Below are positions 38,601 through 50,600 of a DNA stretch of 64,000 nucleotides, in pieces. The stretch spans positions 19,872,643 to 19,936,642 of the forward strand of contig CM041531.1 of NCBI GenBank assembly GCA_023238725.1, read 5' to 3'. The notes beneath the pieces were generated by a model. That model was not told where the DNA came from and ran no database searches. It was given only the letters and a program-made list of their open reading frames with translations. Origin of the DNA: Scortum barcoo. Lineage: Eukaryota; Chordata; Actinopteri; Centrarchiformes; Terapontidae. The translations under genes and the position numbers were made by a program. How positions within the stretch are numbered: position 1 is the first letter of the stretch; each line of letters begins with the position of its first letter.

Positions 38601-41600
38601 ATACTTGCATCTTGTTCTCACAACCAATTCGTTTGTTTAAAAGCTAAGGGAATTTTTAGTTTGTCCACAAGCATTTAGCAGCACTGCATTACTTTGGGCA
38701 TAACAGATATATATATAGATATTTGCTGTGTCACAATGTGCTGCTTGACAGTACTGACATGTAACACGTAGCTGTGCTTCCTAAGATGAGTGAAAAGAGC
38801 ATATTTTCAAAGAGTACAGGCTGGTTAAAATTATATTTTTGGATTTAGAGGGATTTTCTTTGTTGACACACACACACACACACAGGCTGAGAGAATGTAT
38901 TGTTGAATTGTTAGCTTTCAGTGGGAGGTTGAAGCTGAGGCTTGAATGTGCCTGTGTATTCAGGTTTAGGTGTCTCTTGTTAAATGGCAGGGCTGCAGAC
39001 TGTGGTAGTGGACTGAGACAGGCTGGGAAAGCAGCCAAAACCCAGAGGAGGCCAGAACTCAGACAGGCCACTGGCTCAACCAAGAATAGCTCTGTGTGTG
39101 TCTGTGGTTGAAGGAGTGTGTGTGTGGCTGTGTCTGAGTGTGTGTGTGCGTTAATGTGACTTCTGTAATTTTGCTAATGATTAAAATGTTCCAAGGTAGC
39201 AGCGAGAGATGGGCTGTCCTTAGCAGCTGTGTGTTTTTCCTATGGTGTGAAATTACGTCTGCATGTAAAGCAAATAAGCTGCTGACATGTGAGGATAAGT
39301 TTGTGTCTGTCTGTACTTCATCCAAGCAGTTCAGCGCTGTGACCCTGGCATGCACTTACACTGAGAAAAGAGAAAATGCAAACATAAACTAACTTTTCCT
39401 CTAGGCAATGTTGGAAACACTCAGTTTCAGAGTTCCTATATTGAATATTCATGCCACTCTACGCTGTCTCATACAATCATATAGATGAATAATTGAGACT
39501 GACGAATGGCGTCAGAAAGAGTGATTTACCATCACAGTATATCCTATGCTTTATTACATTTGATGCCGTGGCATAAGAATGAACACTACACCAGGAATGG
39601 TAATAAATGATTATGCATGCAGCTAATTAATCTGATGAATATTTATAACCACTTAAACACATTGTAATGGACTGATTAAGCAGTCCAACGCTGCGAGTTT
39701 GAATTAGTGCAGTTTTTGAATAATGACAGAGTAACTTTCCATCTCACTGCTAATGTTCTTCTCTTTAAATGGGGAGCCTTTTTCTCACATTTTCCCCAGC
39801 CAGCTTTTTCCCTCCCTCGCTAATTCAAAGCAGCGCAGCTACATTAGAATGGAACATGGCAATTATCACCTTTTATCTTGGGTGGGCGCGCTTGCTCGCT
39901 CTTACCTTCCCTCTGTTGCTGGGGAATGATGGTTGGTTGCTGGGGGAACGCTTGGCTGATTGGCGCATAGGCGGCAGGGTAGGCTGCTGTTGCAAAGGGA
40001 GAACCAGAGTGGAATTTTTCACATCTCCATTTTCATATTTGACACAACAAAACTCAAATCATTATTCCATTGTTCATTTGCGTCCTCTAGACATTGCATA
40101 AATAAATTGCATTATGACTGGGAGCCGGGGCTCATTTGGCTAGTGGATCACCACACAAAAGAGTGTGGCAAAAGGGGAGTGGAGTACGGTTCAACTAAGC
40201 AGACACACAAAGGAAGAGAGGGAGACTTACACCGTGTTAATGAGAGCTGATGTCAGGCAGAAAGCAGTGGTGCTGAGAGGTCTATGTCATCTCTCATGTA
40301 GGAGGCTATGGCAGGTTCAGATCCTCAGCTCTCGGTGTACTTTTGGAATTAAGATTTGTGTGTGTGTGTGTGTGTGGGTGTACAATCAAGTCAACTGAAA
40401 ATCCTTGTGCAATCCTAATGTAAAGTAGCCTAATCCCGGAGGAAATTGGCTGGTCGTGCGGCTATCTCTACCTGTCATAGTGTCTACTGATGTGACAAAC
40501 AGAAAAGGGAGTGGGGAGAGGGAAAGGGACAGATGGAGGAAGTGAGAGAGTAGAGGAGGCAGGAGAGACAGATCACCTGCGTAGTGTTGGACGCCAGCAT
40601 AAGCCTGTTGGAGAGGGTCGGTCACCGTTGGACTCTGTGCTGCAGAGAGACGAGAAGAGAGCCAGAGAGAGGGAGTGGGGTGGGTGTGGAGGGTGACAGA
40701 GAGGAAAACGAAAGAGACAAAGAGAGGATGGAGAGTGGTCAAGACAGACACAGACACAGAGAAAGATAGAGAGAGAATGTTAAAGAGCAAGACAGATATT
40801 GGCTTAGCTGTAGAGAACCATCAGGGGGTAAGATCACACAGGGAGTGGGAGAAATTTGGGTTGTCATATCTCAGTTCTTCAAAATGCCTGTTCGCCCCAG
40901 ATGTTTGCATCAAATATTAACAACATGCCAAACAAACCACTTTGTAGTTCATTACAATTGCAGCTGCCTTTGCATAATGCAGAAACGGGGGGAGTGCGTG
41001 TCTGTCAATTCTTCAGGAATCAGTCCCAGACAACATTAAGAAGCTGTGGACGGGCAGAGACACATCAAATTAACCATAATGGACTGATGGATGAACTGAT
41101 GGATTCATCATGATACTGGGGCTGGCTGCTCAGAAATCTGCCAAAGACGCTGTTGATTGACCCTCAAGCCTTAAACGCTTCAGTTCAAATCAGAAAAAGA
41201 TGTAACGAGAGTGTGAAGTCAAAAAAAGGACCCTTATCAACTTTTGAACGGCACCATGTGATATAATTCAACTTGTCGCCACTGACATGCTGCAGCTTGC
41301 ATTGCGGCAATTAGGTGATGTTCTTATTCAGGTCAAGTGCAACACTGGAATAATCAAACTTTCTCAGATCACTGTCATAGCAAGCAGATAATAGTAAGTG
41401 TTGGGGTCAGAGCAACAGTGTCACGACAAGAGGTGTTACAAATGTATCTCATGTTTCTTTTATGTAAACCTTGATTGGCTCACCTGGGTAAGGGTGGATA
41501 CCATTGGTGTAGATTGGCTCAGAGGTGGGCTGCCCGTTGCTTTGAGGCGGGAGGGCACTGAATCCGTTGACCCCGATAGGAGCGGCTATGCTGGGCACGG

Positions 41601-44600
41601 CTGTGGCAGAGATGCCCGGGGGTGTGCTGGTGCCTGCAAATAGATACAGAGTCATTATGGACACTACAGGGTGCACACTTCACATTATATTTTCCTACTG
41701 AAATGTACATTGCCTCACAAACATACGACTGTATGACAGGCATAATGGGCCCTCATGGGCACAAATGCATACCCTTTGCCTCACCATGGAGTGCAGTACA
41801 AATTGGTACCAATTCCGCCTGAACTGAAGGTACAGATTCTAAAATCAATCAAGGAAGTGCACTGATTAAACTGTAAGGGTGGCACAGGGAAAAAAGTACT
41901 CATCCACCTCTGTAATAGAACAAAATAAAGGTAGCACTCTGATTTTCAGAATATTTCCTCATTCTTGTACCCATGTTTAAAGGTATATTTTTGTCACTGG
42001 GGATACATGCCTACACTTTTGAAGAAACAAAAGGTAGTGATATAAAACTGACTTATGAGAGAGTGTATCATAATGTAGAGTGTATTGGATACAGTCGCCT
42101 GTGTCTCGTCTTTGAACCACCTTTTTCTGCTTGTGGTGATGTTCCCAGTCTGTCACCTTGTCAGTGCCCTTTTGTACAGATGGATTTTTATTATTTTTCT
42201 AATCCAGGTGAAGGACATTTAAGTCATGTAGGATTATGTTTGATAGGCATTGCCTGGTATGTGTAGGACTTGTGGATTACAAATGCTAGGTACAGCATCA
42301 AGCCACTTTATTTAATACATTTGCAATGACCCTGCCTTCAGGCAGCCTGCCTACTTAGTGTCGAGCCATCAAAGCTCCTCATGACAAGGGCCAAAAAGAT
42401 AGTTCAGACCGGGGTCCAGGATTATCTCACACAAATCTTTGCTCTTATATTGTATAAGCCAAGGACTCTGCATCCAAAGTCATCGGATTGGCTGTGTTCC
42501 CAGAAAACACACACTGTCACCGAGACACTGAGAGAGAGAGAGCAACAGACAGCGAGAGAGAGCGAGATAATGAGAGAGAGCAGGGGAGAGAGAGGGACTA
42601 TAATGTGGCTGCCAATGAGTGTCAAGGAACGCTGTACATCTTCTCCCATCATGCCTCACTCAATGTAAGGCTCTGCTTCCGTTAATTCAGCACTAGCAAT
42701 GTCTGCTACTTCTGAAAATGGAGCCTACATCTTAAAAAATGTAACAAGGGCAAAAGCAGAAAGGCCTTGAACGAATATATTACTACTGCTTCTATAATTC
42801 TCGCTAATGATGAAAATGTTCCAGGGCAGCAGTGAGAAATGGAGAGAGGAGCCCCACGTGTGTCTTTGTGTGTGTGTGTTTGCATGAGCTTCGGCTGTTG
42901 CACCCCTGCCAGTTAGTGCATGCGTGTGCCTATTAGTGTATACCTGAGGACGGTGTCATGGGAGTAGCCACCAGGCCGTTGACATTGAAAGCTGCCATTT
43001 GCTGCATTTGCGCGGCAGCGATGGCTGCCATGGGGTTCAGGTAGGACCCTTGTGTTGCTGCCATCAGGGCTGCTTGCTGTTGCATCATCTGCTGTTGGAT
43101 TAAAGAGCAGTGGGGAGAGAGGCGAATGGCGGGAGGGATGGAGGGAAGGACAGAAAAGGAAAGGAGGGTGAAATAGCCGCAGGACCAGAGCATGTTTACT
43201 TTCACATCTCTGTTTGCTTAGCCCATGCCTTGTTCTTGAACAGAGTGGTCTGTGTTGCCCTGCAGCATTGCTTCATAGCTACTCTGACACCGTTCTGGCC
43301 TTGTGCTCATTATACTGACACAAATATAAAGACTGTGGCATGAGATGAGTTAAGCAAGCTGGAGACTATGTATATCTTTATGCACTGTATACGAGTGAAA
43401 GAAAAAGGTGGCTGCGGTGGCAGAGTTAGTGGAGAGATGGTGCGTGAGTGGGCGATTCTCACCTGTCAGGATGAGCTGTTAGCTACTGTGTGAGTGCAAA
43501 ATCTCACAGACTCCTAACCCAGGCTGTGACTTTCATGTGTGAATATGAATTGGGGAGAGGGGGTGAGCGGGTGTGGGCTCTCGGTAATGACGTGCACCTC
43601 TGTTTGAGTGTAAAGGCATATGTGCATGTCGATGAAATGTTAAAGAGGCAAGCTTGGGCTTGGCAGTTTAAATTCACAGAGCAAGTCATGAAATGTGAGA
43701 ATGGAGGGTGAATATGAAATGGATGCTTACACTTGTATGAAAGTAAAATATTGTAGTGCTGAGCATACATGATAAGCAGCCTCCCTGGACAAATGAAAGG
43801 ATAAAAAGACACAGTACAAAAAAGCAGTGCAGCATTTTCTGTAAAGCCTGTGTAAATTTGGACTCTAACAGCCATTTAATAGCGTGAATCACTTAAGGAG
43901 TTGTTCGCTGGGAGTGTCACATGCCTAGTGGGAGAGATAGTGAGTTCAAACCTCAAATCACAACAGTTTTATTTTTTAAAGCTCACCGTCTCCTCCCCCG
44001 CCGGGCTGAGACTTACAGCATGAGAGTAGGCGCCATAGGCCCCAAACTGGATGGTCATGGGACTGAAGATGCCGAGCTGGCCTGCCATCTGGTGCATCCT
44101 GCGCAGGGTCCTCTCCTTATCAGTGTCTGCAAACTTGACCACCAGACTGGACGAGGCACCCTGGAGAGACACGTATATTGACACTATTAGAGAAATATGC
44201 AGCTAAGGGTCCATATTTATGGTAAGTGTTGTTGCTCTGTTCAGTTCTTCACTTTGCATTTTCTGAAGTCTATCTTTACAAAAGTTCTTTCATGGGCACT
44301 TAAACACTGCAGTGTGATATCATGTATCTAAATGGATGCTTGGATTTATAAAAGCAAATAGATATAAAACAAACAAACAGAATTTAAATATAGTAATTTG
44401 AAAAAGGCTTTTGGACTGTCACAGTTTTTAAACAAAGTAGGACAACTCAGAATACAATATGCAACTACCATGGTTACTTTCAATCAGCAGTGTTTTGTAG
44501 ATTGCACCTGCCACTTCAGCTGGCCAACCAGCTAATGAGCTGGTGTTTGTTAGCCAAAGCTGCCTGTGAACATCCTCAGACTGAATAAATAGTTACTCAG

Positions 44601-47600
44601 TGGGAAAAAATAAAGGAGGACAACAAGATAATAACACATATTGTGTAACGATACCGTTTGGAAAACTAATATGAATTTTCTTAAGTTAATAGCGAGCGTT
44701 GGTCAAAGGTAAAATTCTCTCATCAATACAGATGTCACTGACTGATATTGTTAAATATGCCTGACAAGTCTGTTGCTCTAGTTAATATGTGCTGCATTAA
44801 CTGAAAGTGAGCAGATAGATGAACGTATTGAACTATCATTCTGACCATAACCTAAATATAGGCCATTTAGAAACAAGGTTACAGAATGCATGCATTACAT
44901 TTGCATCTTTTACTGTGTGGTTGAAAATAGCTTTCTCACAATGTGTGTGTTTCCCTCGGGAAATGACCTACAACAAAACATTGGCTCTGTGATAAAAAGA
45001 CACAGAGTTGATCAGTATCAGTGTATCAGCCCTCTTTTATTAAAAATGTGAGTGTCAGTTCTCTGCATCACCACAAAGGAAAACCAGTGGTGAGCATGTC
45101 ATTCATCCTTGTCATCCCATGTCCATCTTATTTTTCAGACCTAATATCTCTAAACCAAGAAAGCCAGTGGAAGTGAACGTGCACCTCTCATGGCTGCAGT
45201 CATTTAGCTGTCAGCGTTAAATGGAAGAGAATAGTGAGTGATATTTGCTTTTGTGAACTTTCCAACTCCACTGTATACACTGGGAGTGAACTGTGATCCT
45301 AACCAGATCCCACAGGAGTCCCAGTCCCCCAATGGTGAAGCTCCGCTGAATACAGTACTGGGTAATTAGGTCTGACAAAAGCCTTCGGCATGTGGAGGGC
45401 GAAATATTGACTAATGGCTCTGCCTTATGGCAGATATAGTTCCGTATTGATGTCCGTGCTCCTGAGTTTGCATCCAATTAAATCATTTGAGAGACAGAGA
45501 CCAGAGTCAGTTCCTCATGTGACATCCAAGCAAGGAGAGAGAGGGGGGGTGTCTGTGTGTGAGTGAGAGACAGAGAGAGACAGATACAGAGAGAGAAAGA
45601 GAGAGATAGAGAGAGAGAGAAATAGGGAAAGAGAGGATGAGGAGGCTGCCAGGCAGAGAAAGCAGCCACAGACACTGTCAAGAGGACCAGGCTCCTATTT
45701 AATTACAGGCAGTGCATGCTGGGAAAGAGCACGGAGCACCACCAGGACAGAAGGACACAGGCAGCCAGGGGGCAGTCAGGATATGATTAGTAAGATCATA
45801 AAAAGCAAAGACATGGGGAGAAAAGGACTCCATAATCACAACTTGGATTCATCTTTCACAAAATGTCTCATCCTGACAGGGTCAGTACAAATTCAGGCTT
45901 TGATTTAGATTTCCATATTTTCTTTAGGTGTAGAAATAGAAAATGTGAGTGAACTGCGGGAGGAGACACAGTGACAGAAAAAGATGAGGCTGACCGGTGT
46001 GAGTGATGCTGCTTGCACCTGGTTTCTTGTGCACGAGCTGATGTGACTCTGTGTCAGAAATTGAATTTGACAACGCCAGGCTGAGCTGCTCTACAGGGCC
46101 AAGTTTAAGCATGAGTGCTACTCATATTACTAAAGCAGAGCTATCCAAACAGAAAATCATAGAAACAAACAAACTTATGCCCTGTGAAGCTGAATATTGC
46201 AACTTCACTGTAAGAGAGTGTGTATTCAGCCACTGAGCAAACACAGTCTCGGTCTCACTGTTGTGCAGCTTTACTTCATACAATTTTACAGTATTTCATA
46301 CAAAAAGTGTGTCCTATTTTCGTAAGCGCTTCATGAAATTTTAAACAGGAACAGCTAAGTGATAGTGCCATTGAGAGGGCAGTTTGCCAGGGTGGTCTCG
46401 TGCTTTGTGGTTTTGTTAATCATGGCTGCCGCAGCAAACATTACATAATATCTAGTCGTATATTTATCCTGTAAGAACCTGAGATTTTATATATTTTTTT
46501 CACCTTAATATCAGTCAACATTTTCTCGAGCATTATCCTTCCCTCAGTTTCCCTTTGTATTTCATTTTTGCCTTTATAAAAAAAAAAAAAGACAGATATC
46601 CTTTTTCTAAATTCAGAAAAAAAATAAACAAGTGCCTGTTCAGGGGCTTTGCAAGTAAGCTCTTTGATTAACCCACGTGAAAAGTGTCTTACAAACATTC
46701 TATTAATGCAACCAAGAGAATGTGCTGGCTGTAGATAACTGTGAGAGAGAGGCTGGGGAACGAAGAAAGGCATCAGCATGGACCCCAGGGACAGTGTGTC
46801 TCAGATGGGATCCTATCAGAGCCAACCAGCACCCCACCTCAGGCCAGAGGAGACCCATCTGGTGTTTCTCCCTCGATGCCATTTCAATTAGTTAAATCAA
46901 TACTCCGACGTGGCAGCGTTAACGGCACAGTTTTTCCCTTTCTAATTTCATTTCATCCCACCTCCTGACCTTTTTCAGTTCTTCCTCAACTTTGCGGGCC
47001 AGTTGGAAGGGACTGGGCGGCTGGATTTAATGAGGCTGGCGCTGAGCAAACATCTTCCTCCAGCGCTGTTTCTCAAGCCTGCCCAGAGCACGGGGGCCTG
47101 GCATTTAGATCACATTCATTTTCTGCTTTGTGTATCTGTGTATTCTTACATTCATTTAATACCTCATGAAGAATGCATTGTGAGCATCGGGACTGTGAAA
47201 GCCCGAGGCTGCCTGCACTCACTGCACCATGACTCAAGAGGCCGGCCTGGTCTGGCTTCTCCCAGCAGAGTGCTCTGCTGTAGACGACGGCGCAGGAGGA
47301 AACCCAGTCTGCAATGTCTACGCTGAACAGACTTGGCAGCAGCACTAAAGCACTACAACAGCCTCTGTAGGTGTTGTCAGCACTGCCACTCATGTCAGAG
47401 CCTAGCATTTCTGTCTTTCATAGCATAAAAGCCAAAATATCCCCCCCTAAAATAAAGAAAAAAAATAGAATCTCTTATCCTCACCTCTGAACAGGAGAAT
47501 TTCATATCCTCACATGTCAAGCGGATGTATTCTGACTAGATCCAAGGCCTAATCAGAAAAGGCAGATTTCAAAGCGTGATCCCCCTCACGGATCAATAGT

Positions 47601-50600
47601 TTCTATCCACATAAAGAAAGAGTAATATGTGGCCAGATAATGAAGGAACAGGTGGCAGCAGACAACAGGCACTGGATGCAAAGCAGCCACTCCTCACTGG
47701 TAGCAGAAAATCACAAGCTGACAAACAAACAGAATAATAACCTCCACCGGCATGACTCCTATACCTGGAGAGAAAATGAATTCGCTGAATTTGATAAGGG
47801 CCAACAGGGAGCCTTCACTTTTGACAGGTACAACTAAGGAATTTGTCACGGGTTCAAAAACTAATCTAATTTCTTGAACAACACACTTGACTTGTGAAAA
47901 TCTCCCATATTGGATTTTGTATAGGCCACGGAATGTGTAGATGGAAAAATACACAACGGTAATTGAGGGATTAGAAGTCAGCTACACCAGTGAAATGGCA
48001 TTTTGCTTTTATCTCTGCATTACTGTGATACAAAGACACTGGTGTTAAGTGTGTACCAACAGGTAAACAGACACTCATCTTCTATCCTCTACAGAGGCTT
48101 ACTGCAATATAATATAACGACACACTCATTGAAGGCAAAGCTGTCATTTCAAAAAGCATATTAATGATTAACAACTAATGTGCTAAGAAGCATCTGTCTC
48201 CCCCATTCAGCAAAATTGTAAGAGCTACTTTTAAATGACAAATGAAACTTCCAAAGTTGTCTCAGGTTTCTGCAGACTTCATAGACTCTAAAAGTGTTAA
48301 TCGAGAATCTGTAAGAAATTAATTGAATACACCATAACAAGTTTGTTTGGTAATTGGATGAACCCCCGTGGGCTTCGTATTCAACTTCTCTGAACCTTGC
48401 TACATCTCTGGTAGCCTCATGGGAGGACTGTCTCTCATTAGCACTGGATGATGCTGTCTTGGTCTGGCCCCTCTGTCCACCACATACTGCTGCAGTTGCC
48501 GAACACTCTGCATCAAGCCAAAAGACACAGCAGAAGAATACTGTCATTCATGATGGCATTTTCACTTGGTTTGTACACTACATTTTGCTACAGTTTTCGC
48601 CACAATATGCGAGTGGCGCAAAAACACAAAACTCCAGTATGTCTAGTCTAGTATGTCAGCTACAAGCCTGCTGAGATTCTACAAAAGTTTCATGTGGCGT
48701 TTGATGAATTGCATGCTACAATGACAGTGCTCTCTGGCTTGGTCTTATCTCTCATTAATCCAGAACTTTAGTATCACACACATGCACGCTCTTGTCGCTG
48801 CCAACACTGGTGTGCTCCACAGACCCTGTCAGCCACGCTGTGACACCGAACATGACAATGTCTGCAATTTGCTGGGTGTTGTCTGCCTGCCCCCGGCTCT
48901 GCCATTTGAAGTTTTGCCACCTGTGCCTCTGCAGCCTTACTGTAATTCAACAGCTGAACCAGTGAGAGCGCCTGTTCTGTGCCCAATCACCTTTTAAGTT
49001 AATTTTGGAAGCACCTGCAATCTGCAATAAACATCAATTAAATCTATGACCCGATCTATCAGCGCGTGCCCTTCGGTGGCATCCCTTGCCCTTAAGCTTC
49101 ATTAAAACCTTTCATTTTGGGCCAACGTATTTTGGTGCAGGTATTATTTATGGCGCGCGTGTGTGTGTGCCAGGTAACACAGATGCTGTAGAGAGAACAT
49201 TAAGAGGGAGAGAGAGACGGAGTGGGAGTGAGAGACAACTCTTTGTTCAAGGTTCATCCAGACCTCACAGCTGGCAGCAGGCAGAGAGCTGAGCAGCCCA
49301 CTCTCTGAATCCTGCCTCCTGTTAGTCTGTTGTTGACGACATGTGGCAGTGATATTATCCAAATTAACTGCATCCCCCATTGGTACCAAAGCCTTAGTTG
49401 GATACTAATGGCCACCTTGCCTATTAATCTGAGAGGAAGTCGGATTTGGGGAGAGGAGGATAACAGGTGCAGGGATAGAGGGAGAGAGATATGGATAATA
49501 TAGATTATTAATGAACTTTTGGATGGCTCTTGATCCGCCCCAGGTCTGTTTGGGGCTCCATATGCTGTCTTGGACAGTTCATCTGCAGCAGACCTCAGGT
49601 GGCTCAGTGGCCCAACCTAATGCAACTGTGCCAGGGCTACAGCAAGACAAACATACACAAAGTGCATGAAAGTAGTCTACACAAGCCAAATTTTGATCCA
49701 TATGAGGAAGCAAAAAACAGCCCCAGAAGAGTCCAATTATGTAAATCTTCTGGATGTAAACATATTCTGTTGATTGAGTCAACAAGATATTTTGAGTAGA
49801 AGGTAAATATCTTGATTATAATCAAATTTCAGTAAGAGGCCTGTCATAATTGTGCATGATCAGTGTGCAACACGATTATTCTTTGGCTCACGGCCCACTG
49901 CTTATTAAATTCTGACCCTTGTGGTTTACATGCCAGAAAGTTTGGTCTCCACTGAGCACAACAACCACACACAAAGTTAAACCGACTCTTCCGCTTATAT
50001 CCCTCCCTCACTACTTCAATGTAATGCAAAATGAGGCGGCATCAAAAAGATGTGTAAATTACATCTGGCTTCCAGGACACTATCTGGGTGCCAGGAAGCG
50101 TCCGTAAATATTTATTGCGGAACATCAGTGAAGTGTGTGAAGGTGCGGAAGTCTGCCAGAAAGAGTGTGTGCTCTTGTGTGTGTCCAGCTGTGCAGCACT
50201 CAACACAAACCCAGCACTGGCAGGGAGATGCTTCGTAATTCATCATTTCTTTTACTGAAGCCTTTTTGGTGGCCTTGTTCAAGTCCGACAGAAGCATATC
50301 CAATTTGTAATTAACTGCAGCTTGACAAGTGTTACAGGTTTGGTGGCCTCACTCTTCAACTAAACAAATCAGCAGCAACTAATGCTGTTTCATGCATCTC
50401 ATCACTCTCCACAATCCCTTGTATACTTAAAGCTAAACTATGTCCCGCACCACCTAAATACCATAGCTACTCTTGCACAAGTCTCTTGCATTTCACGTGG
50501 TCTTGTCCTCCAATTTTTCTATCTGGTTTTGTTACCATAGCCATGACACAAACACCTGTGTTTTTGTTTCATGACTAAAGTGCAGTCTGATTTTGCTGGG

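Larger units (their letters stand above)
36459..39905 (-). other. celf6: Intron G-H of the CELF gene
   Basis: A 3.4-kb intron. It contains CA runs at 37382-37405 and 38866-38884 (UG repeats in the transcript), GA-rich patches around 36950-37200, a T run at 37433-37447, and one copy of a 54-nt element at 39160-39212 that recurs in intron D-E. No exon recognised. Confidence 0.85.
41634..42943 (-). other. celf6: Intron D-E of the CELF gene
   Basis: A 1.3-kb intron. Contains GA-rich low-complexity DNA at 42529-42598 and the second copy of the 54-nt intronic element at 42789-42842, about 100 nt past the exon D donor in the transcript. Confidence 0.85.

Noticed and set aside
43880..43960. Possible SINE B-box (gtgagttcaaacctc)
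   Set aside because: Single B-box-like string with no A-box or family body recognised.
45733..45754. Possible RE1 site AGCACC-GGACAG in intron B-C
   Set aside because: Half spacing is 4 nt instead of 2 and the flanking bases do not fit.
45761..45779. Another CTCF-like site (CAGCCAGGGGGCAG)
   Set aside because: Matches only 12 of 14 positions and lies in GA-rich DNA; too weak to list.
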